47,050 bases of DNA, from contig JALWQB010000196.1 in assembly GCA_026994795.1 (NCBI GenBank), forward strand, positions 1 to 47,050. The letters are read 5' to 3'. This DNA comes from Deltaproteobacteria bacterium (lineage in GTDB: Bacteria > Desulfobacterota > Dissulfuribacteria > Dissulfuribacterales > Dissulfuribacteraceae). This document shows, piece after piece, positions 1-8,745 of this stretch (position 1 is the first letter of the stretch; every line of letters begins with the position of its first letter). Position numbers and translations under genes: made by a program. The notes under the pieces were generated by a model, which was given only the letters and a program-made list of their open reading frames with translations, was not told where the DNA came from and did not search any database.

Positions 1-2982
1 TGTTGCATTTACATTAAACGTGCCGTATGCATTGAGACTGACATTAATATGGAGATAAATCTCTGAGCCGATGTCAAGGCCGTCCACATGCCACCTTAGC
101 CGCGTAGCATTCGTGGCATTGCATTGCTCATCTCCATTGGTGGCATTGTGCGAGAGATATTGAATGCCATCAGGTAAGGTAATTGTGATATTTGCATCCA
201 TTATATCTTCTCCCCTATTGCTTAACGCTACGGTAAATGTGGCGTTATTGCCTAATATAGCGGTTGAATTATCAACAAAGACTGATATGCCTGCGTCAGC
301 ATAGGGGCGGCGATAGCCTTGATGAGATGGGTCGTAATGGAACATTGGCCAAGGGGTAGCCGCTAACCCGCTGGAGCTGGGATAAAATGCATAAAAATTA
401 CCGTCAGATGACCCAACATATATGGTCCCATCGCTGCCTATGGCTGGAGACGAATCTATCCAGTCTCCTGTAGTATAAGACCATTTTAAAGTGCCGTTAG
501 AGGCTATAGCATAAAACTTATAGTCATCTGACCCAACATATATGGTCCCATCGCTGCCTATGGCTGGCGATGAATATATACAGTCGCCTGTAGGATAAGA
601 CCATTTTAAAGTGCCGTTAGAGGCTATAGCATAAAGATTATTATCATATGACCCAACATATATAGTTCCATCGCTGCCTATGGCTGGCGATGATTCTATA
701 TAGTCTCCTGTAGGATAAGACCATTTTAAAGTGCCGTTAGAGGCTATAGCATAAAGATTATTATCATATGACCCAACATATATAGTTCCATCGCTGCCTA
801 TAGCTGGCGATGAATATATATAGTCGCCTGTAGGATAAGACCATTTTAAACTGCCGTTAGAGGCTATAGCATAAAGATTATTGTCTAATGACCCTACATA
901 GATAGTCCCATCGCTGCCTATGGCTGGCGATGAATATATATATCCTGTAGGATAAGACCATTTTAAAGTGCCGTTAGAGGCTATAGCATAAAGATTATTG
1001 TCTAATGACCCTACATAGATAGTCCCATTGCTGCCTATAGCTGGCGATGAATATATATAGTCGCCTGTAGGATAAGACCATTTTAAAGTGCCGTTAGAGG
1101 CTATAGCATAAAGATTATTATCATATGACCCAACATATATAGTTCCATCGCTGCCTATGGCTGGCGATGATTCTATATAGTCTCCTGTAGGATAAGACCA
1201 TTTTAAAGTGCCGTTAGAGGCTATAGAATAAAGATAACCGTCATCTGACCCAACATATATTGTCCCATCGCTGCCTATAGCTGGCGATGAATATATATAG
1301 TCGCCTATCTCAAACATCCACCTAACATCCCACTCTCTTGTTACATTCCATGATGCATGATCATTTAATGAATTTATATCCGTTGGATCAGTAGCATTTA
1401 GGCCGGCGTTAACTATATATGTCCCCAAATTTTCTACTCTGACTGTTACATTGAGGGTAACACTCTGTCCAACTTCCATGCCATATATATTCCATAGTCC
1501 AGTAGTGCTGTTATATGAAGATGAGCCTTCATCATCAGCGCCATACTTGTGAGACAGATAGGTAAGCCCCTCAGGTATGGTTAAGGTTATATTGGCAGAA
1601 ATAATATAGCTATTCCCAACATTATTTGCCGTTATGATAATGGTCCCATTTTCTCCATCCTGACTCCCTATTATGTTTAATCCTACATCAGGACCATTCA
1701 CGCAACAGTTCACTCTGCCTGTACGCCTCTGGTCATGACGAAACATTGGCCATGAGGATTCATAAGGCCCGAGGCTATCAGATGCGATGGCATAAAGATA
1801 ATTATCATTTGATCCCACATAGATCGTGCCATCATCTCCTATCACAGGCGATGATTTTACTGCCCCATATGTGATAAAATGCCACTTCTCAGTGCCGTTT
1901 GAGGCAATGGCATAGAGGTTGTTGTCATCCGAGCCAACATATATAACCCCGTCTGAGCCTACGGCAGGGGAGGATTCTATAGAGCCGTTTGTGATGAAAT
2001 GCCATATCTCAGTGCCGTTTGAGGCAATGGCATAAAGGTTGTAGTTATTAGAGCCAAAGTATATAGTCCCGTTCATTCCAATGGCGGGAGAGGAATAGAT
2101 GGAAGCATTGACTGAATAATGCCATCGCTCTGTCCCGTTTGAAGCAATGGCGTAAAAGGTGCCGTTGGCTGTTCCAAAATATATTGTCCCATCCATCCCA
2201 ATGGCAGGGGAGGTTGTTATGGCAGGGCTGGAGCGTTCTACATGAAAGTGCCATTTTTCAGTGTGATTTGCCGAATAGACTGCAGTGAGATTTCCATTTT
2301 CGCTCCCTACATAGATAACGCCCTCACTATCCATGACAGGAGAGGCGGTTACTGGGCTTCCAATTTGAAAAGACCAATTTAGCGTGCCCTCACTCCTGTC
2401 ATAGGAGTTGAGCGCACCCTCGTCAGTCCCTATATATAAACTAAGGCCGTCCGATGATATGAGAGGGCCAGAAGAAGAGGTATCTCCATTGGTATAAATA
2501 CTCCCGACCTCCCATTGATTTATTCCATTAGATGTATAACGTGCGTCAAGCGTCCCATTTTCTTCTCTTCCATACACCACCCCTGCATCGTCCACTGCAA
2601 GGGATGAACCCACATCAAATGAAACGCTACAGTTGTTATAGCTTGGCCCGCTCCATATAATATCACCTGTACTATCAGTTGTTGTGGCGTTCAGGGTATA
2701 TATTTTACAAATAAGCGTATCCGAGGCTGTAGCAACCTGCACGGAGATTCTCCCGTCTCCATCCAGAGCAGGCGCTGAGACTACCTCGCCTCCGAGGTCA
2801 GCCTGCCATATCATAGAGCCAGCAGTATAAGCCCCTGCTGCATATATAAAAGTAAGCATCCCACAACATATTACCCATAACGATATTGCTAAGGATATAA
2901 GAAACTTACAAAGGATATGGTGAGTTAGAAAGGTATTTGATACTTGACTATAATCATTATTATAATTCTTCAAGAACACCAT
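1..2982 (-). CDS. Large exported PQQ-like beta-propeller protein (partial, 3' end off window)
   Basis: The minus strand is open for 994 codons from an ATG at 2982 to the window edge, with AAAGGGGG 7-8 bases upstream as ribosome binding site. A hydrophobic segment near residues 29-48 (about ILCKFLISLAISLWVICC) is a signal peptide or anchor. Eight PQQ-like blades follow (roughly residues 55-410), ending in WPMFRHD, a sequence typical of the edge of PQQ-like repeat domains. A DUF11/CARDB-like domain follows (about 420-550). A second set of eight nearly identical 40-residue blades (about 555-875) ends in WPMFHYD, and then another DUF11-like domain starts. Each blade carries SSPAIGSDGTIYVGS and LYAIASNGT. 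The function is unknown; such proteins are usually cell-surface or periplasmic scaffolds or adhesins, and no catalytic quinoprotein residues are recognised. It is a single gene, with no operon partner seen upstream. Confidence 0.9.
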   Translation of the reverse strand, partial: MVFLKNYNNDYSQVSNTFLTHHILCKFLISLAISLWVICCGMLTFIYAAGAYTAGSMIWQADLGGEVVSAPALDGDGRISVQVATASDTLICKIYTLNATTTDSTGDIIWSGPSYNNCSVSFDVGSSLAVDDAGVVYGREENGTLDARYTSNGINQWEVGSIYTNGDTSSSGPLISSDGLSLYIGTDEGALNSYDRSEGTLNWSFQIGSPVTASPVMDSEGVIYVGSENGNLTAVYSANHTEKWHFHVERSSPAITTSPAIGMDGTIYFGTANGTFYAIASNGTERWHYSVNASIYSSPAIGMNGTIYFGSNNYNLYAIASNGTEIWHFITNGSIESSPAVGSDGVIYVGSDDNNLYAIASNGTEKWHFITYGAVKSSPVIGDDGTIYVGSNDNYLYAIASDSLGPYESSWPMFRHDQRRTGRVNCCVNGPDVGLNIIGSQDGENGTIIITANNVGNSYIISANITLTIPEGLTYLSHKYGADDEGSSSYNSTTGLWNIYGMEVGQSVTLNVTVRVENLGTYIVNAGLNATDPTDINSLNDHASWNVTREWDVRWMFEIGDYIYSSPAIGSDGTIYVGSDDGYLYSIASNGTLKWSYPTGDYIESSPAIGSDGTIYVGSYDNNLYAIASNGTLKWSYPTGDYIYSSPAIGSNGTIYVGSLDNNLYAIASNGTLKWSYPTGYIYSSPAIGSDGTIYVGSLDNNLYAIASNGSLKWSYPTGDYIYSSPAIGSDGTIYVGSYDNNLYAIASNGTLKWSYPTGDYIESSPAIGSDGTIYVGSYDNNLYAIASNGTLKWSYPTGDCIYSSPAIGSDGTIYVGSDDYKFYAIASNGTLKWSYTTGDWIDSSPAIGSDGTIYVGSSDGNFYAFYPSSSGLAATPWPMFHYDPSHQGYRRPYADAGISVFVDNSTAILGNNATFTVALSNRGEDIMDANITITLPDGIQYLSHNATNGDEQCNATNATRLRWHVDGLDIGSEIYLHINVSLNAYGTFNVNAT
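385..1315 (-). repeat. Eight tandem 120-bp coding repeats (propeller blades)
   Basis: Eight in-frame units of about 120 bp (40 residues) run head to tail, most differing at only a few bases. One unit, near 945, has lost three bases, which keeps the frame. The units differ mainly at a few codons (GDYIE or GDYIY; SYDNN, SLDNN or SDDGY). This points to recent duplication or gene conversion. The older propeller at about 1790-2800 has the same periodicity but diverged sequence. Confidence 0.9.
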
Positions 2983-3346
2983 AATTCCCCCTTTGAAAGA
3001 GAGTTTTAGTCAAGCATGATAATACTGCCTATCTGGATAATTTTACAATAATTCTTATCACTATATTTTACAGAATGGCAACATAAGCGAACTGACATAA
3101 TTACCTTGTTAAAACTCCCCTTTTTTATTAAATATCAAGCAATAGTTGCCTGAATTATATTAATCGTCATATGTCAATTTGGAGTTTACGATATTATAAG
3201 CCCTATATAATAAAAATAAATATAATAGTATAAATTTTTATCATGTCAATATGTATTATACAAGTTTCCCTTTATTTCCCCTTCCTCCTTTCTCTCTTGG
3301 CCTAATATCCACATCTTATTCCTCTTGTCCAGTTTTTGGGGTCATC
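2983..3346. other. AT-rich intergenic region, no gene seen
   Basis: This 364-base stretch lies upstream of the minus-strand propeller gene and downstream of the minus-strand HAD gene. It is strongly AT-rich and has no coding potential on either strand. It presumably holds the promoter of the propeller gene, but I could not pick a convincing -35/-10 pair, and a GGC/TTGCT sequence near 3135-3150 has the wrong spacing for sigma-54. No clear hairpin terminator was found. Confidence 0.6.
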
Positions 3347-3943
3347 TTATTCCACAAGACCTGTTAACTTCATAAGCTCATTCCATGAAGTGATGCGCTT
3401 AAATGGGGTCTCATTCCTGTTCCATGGCTGGTCAAATACAATTGCCCCAATCCCCTCCTTATACAACTGCTTGCAGGTATCAAGGTTATCTTCAACAAAA
3501 TACCTGAAGCCATGTTCTTTTAATATGCCTGTCTTTTTATCGTGCTCTCCAGTCGCTATAATATGGATGTGGTCTTCTGGTATTGAAGAAAGCATCTCAG
3601 AGAGCCATAGGCCAATTCCATCATTTTCAGGGCGGGCAGTAACAAATGTAAGGCTTCCCACATCTTCATAAAAGGCCATTAATGCCTCTTTTGCCCCTTC
3701 AATTGGCTTAAGACCTGCATCTAATGGGGTCTTAATTAACCTGTCAACAATCTCCCACACAATCTCTTCAGGCACAGGCAGGCACTCTTCAAGCCAGTAA
3801 CTGGTAATATCTTCCTTTCTCAGGCCATTAATCCCATATTCATTATGGGCAATATCAATAAAGGCGCCCATTGTGTCTGCAACTACGCCATCAATATCAA
3901 ATGCAAAAAGGTATGGACTTAATTTTTCCATTTGGTATTTCAT
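3347..3943 (-). CDS. HAD-superfamily phosphatase / 5'-nucleotidase-like protein
   Basis: A protein of 198 residues. The N-terminal FAFDIDGVVADT is HAD motif I (DxD nucleophile and acid). VTARPEN has the motif II Ser/Thr position, and FVEDNLDTCKQL is the motif IV region. The size and helical cap between motifs I and II resemble the 5'(3')-deoxyribonucleotidase / YqfW-like branch. The likely job is dephosphorylating a small phosphorylated metabolite in the cytoplasm, but the substrate cannot be read from sequence. The start is uncertain: ATG at 3943 (MKYQMEK) or ATG at 3931 (MEKLSPYL), neither with a good ribosome binding site. The open frame continues further upstream, but it crosses into the antisense of the ferredoxin gene and is not believable. 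It is divergent from the ferredoxin gene by about 60 bases. Confidence 0.8.
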   Translation of the reverse strand: MKYQMEKLSPYLFAFDIDGVVADTMGAFIDIAHNEYGINGLRKEDITSYWLEECLPVPEEIVWEIVDRLIKTPLDAGLKPIEGAKEALMAFYEDVGSLTFVTARPENDGIGLWLSEMLSSIPEDHIHIIATGEHDKKTGILKEHGFRYFVEDNLDTCKQLYKEGIGAIVFDQPWNRNETPFKRITSWNELMKLTGLVE

Positions 3944-4004
3944 AAAAAGTATGATAAAATGTTTTTTTAAAATAGTAAACCCTTTCATGGAGGTAAATTG
4001 ATAT

Positions 4005-4427
4005 ATGTACACAAGGGTCCTGGTATTAAGATTTCCGCCCGACATTACCGATAAGCCGTTAGTATGCAGGCTTGCAAGGGATTTTGATTTGGACTTTAAT
4101 ATCTTAAAGGCAGAAATACTCCCTGAGGAAGAAGGGCTTATGGTGCTTGAGCTTTCGGGACACAAAAAGAATGTCTCAGAGGGGCTTAAATACCTCAAGG
4201 CCCAGGGAGTCAAGATAAAATCAGTTGCGCAGCAGATACGCCGCAATGAAGATGTCTGCATCCACTGCGGGGCATGCACCGGTATATGCCCGACAAATGC
4301 CTTGACTATTGACCCTGAGACAGCTTATGTAAACTTTGAGCCCTCAAAGTGTAAAGGATGTGAGTTTTGCCTTATAGTGTGCCCTGTAAGGGCAATGGAA
4401 ATAAAATTTGCAAAGGAAAAGGTATAA
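4005..4427 (+). CDS. NIL-domain ferredoxin, 2x[4Fe-4S]
   Basis: A protein of 140 residues with a GGAGG site before the ATG. Residues 1-75 match the NIL domain, a small ligand-binding fold also found at the C-terminus of MetN transporter ATPases. Residues 80-135 carry two classic cluster motifs, CIHCGACTGICP and CKGCEFCLIVCP, so it should bind two [4Fe-4S] clusters. In methanogens and several anaerobic bacteria, NIL ferredoxins act with a COG1900/DUF39 protein in an alternative homocysteine synthesis route (established knowledge). No COG1900 gene is visible in this window, so the partner is unknown. It is probably an electron carrier in sulfur or methionine metabolism. The cysteine-related fusion gene lies two genes downstream. 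Confidence 0.88.
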   Translation: MYTRVLVLRFPPDITDKPLVCRLARDFDLDFNILKAEILPEEEGLMVLELSGHKKNVSEGLKYLKAQGVKIKSVAQQIRRNEDVCIHCGACTGICPTNALTIDPETAYVNFEPSKCKGCEFCLIVCPVRAMEIKFAKEKV

Positions 4428-4502
4428 AAAGTATAATTTAAGGCTAATTATGATAGTTAAATGATATTAAACTAAATATATTAAACTTAAAGGAGGTTTA
4501 AT

Positions 4503-6242
4503 ATGAATTTTTTCAAAAATATGGGGATTACTTCAAAGGTCATATTATCTGTCCTTATAGTTATAATGTTTGTAGCTGTTGTTATAATACTGTTCGGCGG
4601 TTACAGAGAGTATGAAAAGACAAAAAAGGCTGCGCGGCATGAGGCAAAGGCCATCCTGTTACAGGGTGAAGCCGTAAGAGAAATGATAGCCAATTTAAAC
4701 TCAAAGGGGGCATTTAACGCTTATCTTGATGAGATTAAAAAGAAGATCAAATCTGACAATATTGAAGATAAGCAAAAGGCCATAGCAGATTTTTTGGATA
4801 CAGTGCCTGTTGTCTCTTCTATTTATATGCTTTCTAAGAATGCTGAAAAGGGTGGATATGTATTAAGGGTTCCAAAAATTATGCCGAGAAACCCTGCAAA
4901 CACCCCAAGCCCCATTGAATTAAAGGCTCTTAATGAGCTTAAAACTAAGGGACTTGAAGAGCTTACCATATATTCTGACTTTAATGACCCAAAGACAGGA
5001 AAAGTAAGGCCAGTCCTTAGATATTTCAGGCCAATCGTCCTTACAAAAGAATGTGAGCTCTGTCATGGAGACCCCTCCCTTTCAAGGGAGCTATGGGGCA
5101 ATGATGAGGGCCTTGACCCAACTGGCGCAAGGATGGAGGGCTGGAAGGCAGGAGAGATACATGGCGCATTTGAGATTATCTATTATCTTGATGTGCCTAT
5201 GAAAGAAATGTTAAAAAATCAGGCAGTAGTAGCTGGCCTTATCTTAGTGGGCATGTTACTGGTGGTATTCTTTGTAAGCCTTGCAATAAAGATACTGGTA
5301 AAAAGGCCATTAGATGCCCTGATCGTTCAGGCTGAGCGGATGGCAAGAGGAGACCTTTCTGGCAGTGTGGATATAGGCTCTAATGACGAGATGGGAAGGT
5401 TTGGCGCTGCATTTAAGGCAATGCAACAAGGGCTCATAAGGCTTATATCAAGCACAAAGACAAGCGCAACTGATGTGGATGATTCATCAAATAGCCTCTT
5501 AAATGTAAGTGATGAGATGTACTCACAGACCCAGAATGCAACTGAATCTGCAAGGGAGGCTGCTGAAATAACCCAGCAGGCAAGCCATAATATAGAGTCT
5601 ATTGCCTCTGCTGTTGAAGACTTCTCCATAGCCTCTCAAGAGATTGCAACAAATGTCTCACAGGCAGCCTCTATAAGCAATAATGCAAGGGAGCAGATGG
5701 AAAATTCAAGCCAGTTTGTGGAAAAACTTGGCTCAAGCTCACAAGAGATAGGCAGGGCAATAAAGCTTATAAGCGATATTGCGGAGCAGACAAACCTGCT
5801 GGCGCTTAACGCTACTATTGAGGCGGCAAGGGCTGGTGAAGCTGGAAAGGGCTTTGCCGTGGTTGCCAATGAGGTAAAGGAGCTTGCCAAGCAGACCGCT
5901 CAGGCAGCGGAAGACATTACTGGCATGATCAATACCATTCAGGCAGATAGTAACAGCGCCGTCAACGCAATTGGAGAGGTCAGACAGATAATTGAGCAAC
6001 TTAATGATATTAATAATACTATTGCCTCTGCCGTTGAAGAGCAGACTGCTACAGTCAATGAGATAACAGAAAACATCTCAAACGCTGCCAACTCTACAAA
6101 AGAGGTATCTGATATTGTGGCAAATGTTGCGGAGGTAAATGAAAATGCCTCTTCAAGCGCTATGCACACAAAAGAGCAGGCGGAAAGGCTTGCCTCCCTT
6201 GCAAACGAGCTGTCAGCAGTAGTGGCATCTTTTAAGGTATGA
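4503..6242 (+). CDS. Methyl-accepting chemotaxis protein with haem-binding (DUF3365-type) sensor
   Basis: A protein of 579 residues with a strong AAAGGAGG site. The first membrane segment is at about residues 12-34. The extracytoplasmic domain, about 35-238, resembles the Tll0287/DUF3365 PAS-like fold and contains CELCH (residues 184-188), a c-type haem attachment motif. The second membrane segment is at about 240-263, HAMP at about 264-316, and then a long cytoplasmic signalling domain follows. The conserved hairpin tip [19 protein letters not shown] is present. It should sense redox state, oxygen, NO or another haem ligand and signal through CheA/CheW to the flagellar motor. There is no C-terminal CheR/CheB pentapeptide. 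Glu/Gln-rich methylation helices are visible. Confidence 0.92.
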   Translation: MNFFKNMGITSKVILSVLIVIMFVAVVIILFGGYREYEKTKKAARHEAKAILLQGEAVREMIANLNSKGAFNAYLDEIKKKIKSDNIEDKQKAIADFLDTVPVVSSIYMLSKNAEKGGYVLRVPKIMPRNPANTPSPIELKALNELKTKGLEELTIYSDFNDPKTGKVRPVLRYFRPIVLTKECELCHGDPSLSRELWGNDEGLDPTGARMEGWKAGEIHGAFEIIYYLDVPMKEMLKNQAVVAGLILVGMLLVVFFVSLAIKILVKRPLDALIVQAERMARGDLSGSVDIGSNDEMGRFGAAFKAMQQGLIRLISSTKTSATDVDDSSNSLLNVSDEMYSQTQNATESAREAAEITQQASHNIESIASAVEDFSIASQEIATNVSQAASISNNAREQMENSSQFVEKLGSSSQEIGRAIKLISDIAEQTNLLALNATIEAARAGEAGKGFAVVANEVKELAKQTAQAAEDITGMINTIQADSNSAVNAIGEVRQIIEQLNDINNTIASAVEEQTATVNEITENISNAANSTKEVSDIVANVAEVNENASSSAMHTKEQAERLASLANELSAVVASFKV

Positions 6243-6285
6243 AGAAAAGCATATTAGCAGGAGAAAATAACTTATAAAAGATAAT

Positions 6286-8745
6286 ATGTCTTACAACTCA
6301 ATATTAGGCCTTATTGGAAATACCCCCCTTGTGCCCATAAGGAGGCTTAATCCTTATAGGAATGTAAAGATATACGCAAAATTAGAGGGGGTTAATCCTG
6401 GCGGTTCCGTAAAGGACAGGATTGCCCTTTCTATGATAGAAGGGGCGGAAAAGAGGGGTGAGCTTACGAAGGAGAAAATAGTCCTTGAGGCAAGCAGCGG
6501 CAACACCGGAATTGGCCTTTCTATGGTATGCGCGATTAAGGGCTATAAGTGCCTAATAGCCATGAGCGAGGCGGCAAGCATTGAAAGGCGAAAGATTATG
6601 GAGGCCTATGGCGCTGAAATACTCCTTACCCCTGCACGCCTCAGCACAGATGGCGCAATAGAGGCGGTATATGAGATATACAGGAGGGGAAAGGGGAAGT
6701 ATTTCTGCGCAGACCAGTTTAACAACCCTGACAACTGGAAGGCCCACTACCATACCACCGCCCTTGAGATATGGGAGCAGACAGGCGGAAGGGTAGATTG
6801 CATATGCGCCACAATGGGCACAACAGGGACCCTTATGGGCATTACAAGGCGCATGAGAGAGCTTGACCCATCTGTAAGGATTGTTGGCGGAGAGCCTACT
6901 TACGGGCACAGGATACAGGGGCTTAAAAATATGAAGGAGTCATATAAGCCAGGGATATATGACAAGTCCATACTAAATGCAGTAAGGAGCGTCTATGATG
7001 ATGAGGCGTTTGAGCTGTCAAGGCTCCTTGCAAGGGAAGAGGGCATATTTGTCGGCATGAGCTCAGGCGCAGCCCTTAGCGTTGCGCTAAAGGAGGCAGC
7101 GGAGCTTGAGAACAGGCTAAGTGAGGGGGGAAGAGACGGTGAAAAAGAAGGCGTCATCGTAGTCATATTTCCTGATGGAGGGGAGCGGTATTTAAGCACC
7201 CCCCTTTTTCAGATCCATGAGGATATAGAGGCGAATAAGGGGGTTTTAAGGCTTTTTAACTCTCTTACAAGGCGAAAGGAGGCGTTTGAGCCTATCTCTA
7301 AGGGCAAGGTCGGGATATATTCCTGCGGCCCAACCGCCTATGAGCATGCCCACATAGGGCTTTGCAGGCGCATGGTAATGGCTGATGTATTGAGAAGGAC
7401 CCTTGAGCATAATGGATATGAGGTAACCCATGTTATAAACATAACTGATATTGATGATAAGACAGTTAATGGGGCGTTAAAAAAGGGAGTATCTCTTCAG
7501 GAGTTTACAATACCCTATATTGACAGCTTCATAGAAGACATAGAATCGCTTGGCGTAAAACCCCCTGAATACATGCCAAAGGCAAGCGAGCATGTAGAAG
7601 ACATGATAAATATCGCAACCTACCTTATAGAAAAGGGGGTTGCCTATGAAAAGCACGGTTCCCTTTATTTTGACATATCAAAACTCAACGGCTATGGCTC
7701 ATTATCACGGATTGACACATCAAAGATAAGGGTTGGGAGCACTGTTGACCTTGACGAATACGATAAGGACAGCCCGTTAGACTTTACCTTATTAAAGCGC
7801 ATAACCCTTGAAGAGCTAAAGGCAGGCATTGGCTTTGAATCCCCCTGGGGCAAGATAAGACCCGGCTGGCACATAGAGTGCGCGGCAATGGCGAGGAAAT
7901 ATCTTGGGGAATTCTTTGACATACACACGAGCGGCGCTGACCTTATCTTTCCGCACCATGAAAATGAGATAGCCATCTCAAGGGCTGTGAGCGGCACCAC
8001 TCTGGCAAAGACATGGCTCCATAGCGAGCTTGTCCTCATAGATGGAAAGAAGATGTCTCGCTCATCAGGAAATGCCATTACGCTTAAGCAACTTATAAAG
8101 AAGGGTTATAGCGGAAGAGAAGTGCGGTTTTTCCTCCTGCGCTCACACTATAAAAGCCCCATAAGGTTTTCATTCTCCTACTTGGATGAGGCTCTGAGGG
8201 CATTTAAAAGGCTCAATGGCCTTATAGGTGAGATTGTGGCGTTAAAGGCATTGACCGCACTCACTGATACTGATGAACCCAGATATTGGGGCAGCCATAC
8301 AATAAATAAGTCAGCAGATAAGACGGAAAATACAGGGGATAAAACAGCTAATGACGCCATCATAAAAGAGCTTGAAGGGCTTAAAGAGGACTTCTGGGCC
8401 TCTTTATACGATGACCTCAACACCCCGAGGGCAATAGGAATGCTTTTTCAGATAGGGCGCCTCCTCTCAAATAAGGCATGGGGCCTGCCCCCCTCTTCAT
8501 ATAAAGAGGCAATTGAGCTCGCCTATGACCTCTTGGTGTCATTTAATTCTGTGCTCAACATCTTAGACCTTTCTCTTCCGTCCAAAGAGACGCTGAATAA
8601 GGTTTTAGAGCTTATTCACTCAAGGCAGGAGGCAAGGACAGCAAACGACTGGAAGCGTGCTGATGCAATCAGAAAAGAACTACTAAACATGGGGGTTGAG
8701 GTGCTTGATGCCCCAAAGGGTGTGAGGTGGCGAATAATATCTTAA
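6286..8745 (+). CDS. cysK-cysS: Fusion of cysteine synthase (CysK) and cysteinyl-tRNA synthetase (CysS)
   Basis: One uninterrupted frame of 819 residues. Residues 1-310 are a complete O-acetylserine sulfhydrylase/cystathionine-beta-synthase-type enzyme: PLP lysine K43 in NPGGSVKDR, substrate loop ASSGNTG, PLP phosphate loop GTTGTLMG and the C-terminal FPDGGERYLST. Residues from about 330 on are a complete class I CysRS: zinc ligand C347 in SCGPT, HIGH-type motif HAHIGL (354-359), WHIECAAM, HHENE, KMSRS (589-593) and the C-terminal helical anticodon region ending at DAPKGVRWRII. The protein would make cysteine and load it on tRNA-Cys. The fourth HIGH residue is Leu instead of the usual His/Asn. 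No frameshift or stop lies at the junction. Its end overlaps murJ. Confidence 0.95.
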   Translation: MSYNSILGLIGNTPLVPIRRLNPYRNVKIYAKLEGVNPGGSVKDRIALSMIEGAEKRGELTKEKIVLEASSGNTGIGLSMVCAIKGYKCLIAMSEAASIERRKIMEAYGAEILLTPARLSTDGAIEAVYEIYRRGKGKYFCADQFNNPDNWKAHYHTTALEIWEQTGGRVDCICATMGTTGTLMGITRRMRELDPSVRIVGGEPTYGHRIQGLKNMKESYKPGIYDKSILNAVRSVYDDEAFELSRLLAREEGIFVGMSSGAALSVALKEAAELENRLSEGGRDGEKEGVIVVIFPDGGERYLSTPLFQIHEDIEANKGVLRLFNSLTRRKEAFEPISKGKVGIYSCGPTAYEHAHIGLCRRMVMADVLRRTLEHNGYEVTHVINITDIDDKTVNGALKKGVSLQEFTIPYIDSFIEDIESLGVKPPEYMPKASEHVEDMINIATYLIEKGVAYEKHGSLYFDISKLNGYGSLSRIDTSKIRVGSTVDLDEYDKDSPLDFTLLKRITLEELKAGIGFESPWGKIRPGWHIECAAMARKYLGEFFDIHTSGADLIFPHHENEIAISRAVSGTTLAKTWLHSELVLIDGKKMSRSSGNAITLKQLIKKGYSGREVRFFLLRSHYKSPIRFSFSYLDEALRAFKRLNGLIGEIVALKALTALTDTDEPRYWGSHTINKSADKTENTGDKTANDAIIKELEGLKEDFWASLYDDLNTPRAIGMLFQIGRLLSNKAWGLPPSSYKEAIELAYDLLVSFNSVLNILDLSLPSKETLNKVLELIHSRQEARTANDWKRADAIRKELLNMGVEVLDAPKGVRWRIIS

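Noticed and set aside
385-1315. CRISPR-like regular repeats
   Set aside because: The 120-bp units are contiguous, in frame and code for propeller blades; there are no spacers.
3130-3150. GGCAACTATTGCT on the minus strand as a sigma-54 promoter of the propeller gene
   Set aside because: The GG to GC spacing is two bases too short.
3944-4279. Long N-terminal extension of the HAD protein
   Set aside because: It is the antisense of the ferredoxin gene and does not match the family N-terminus.
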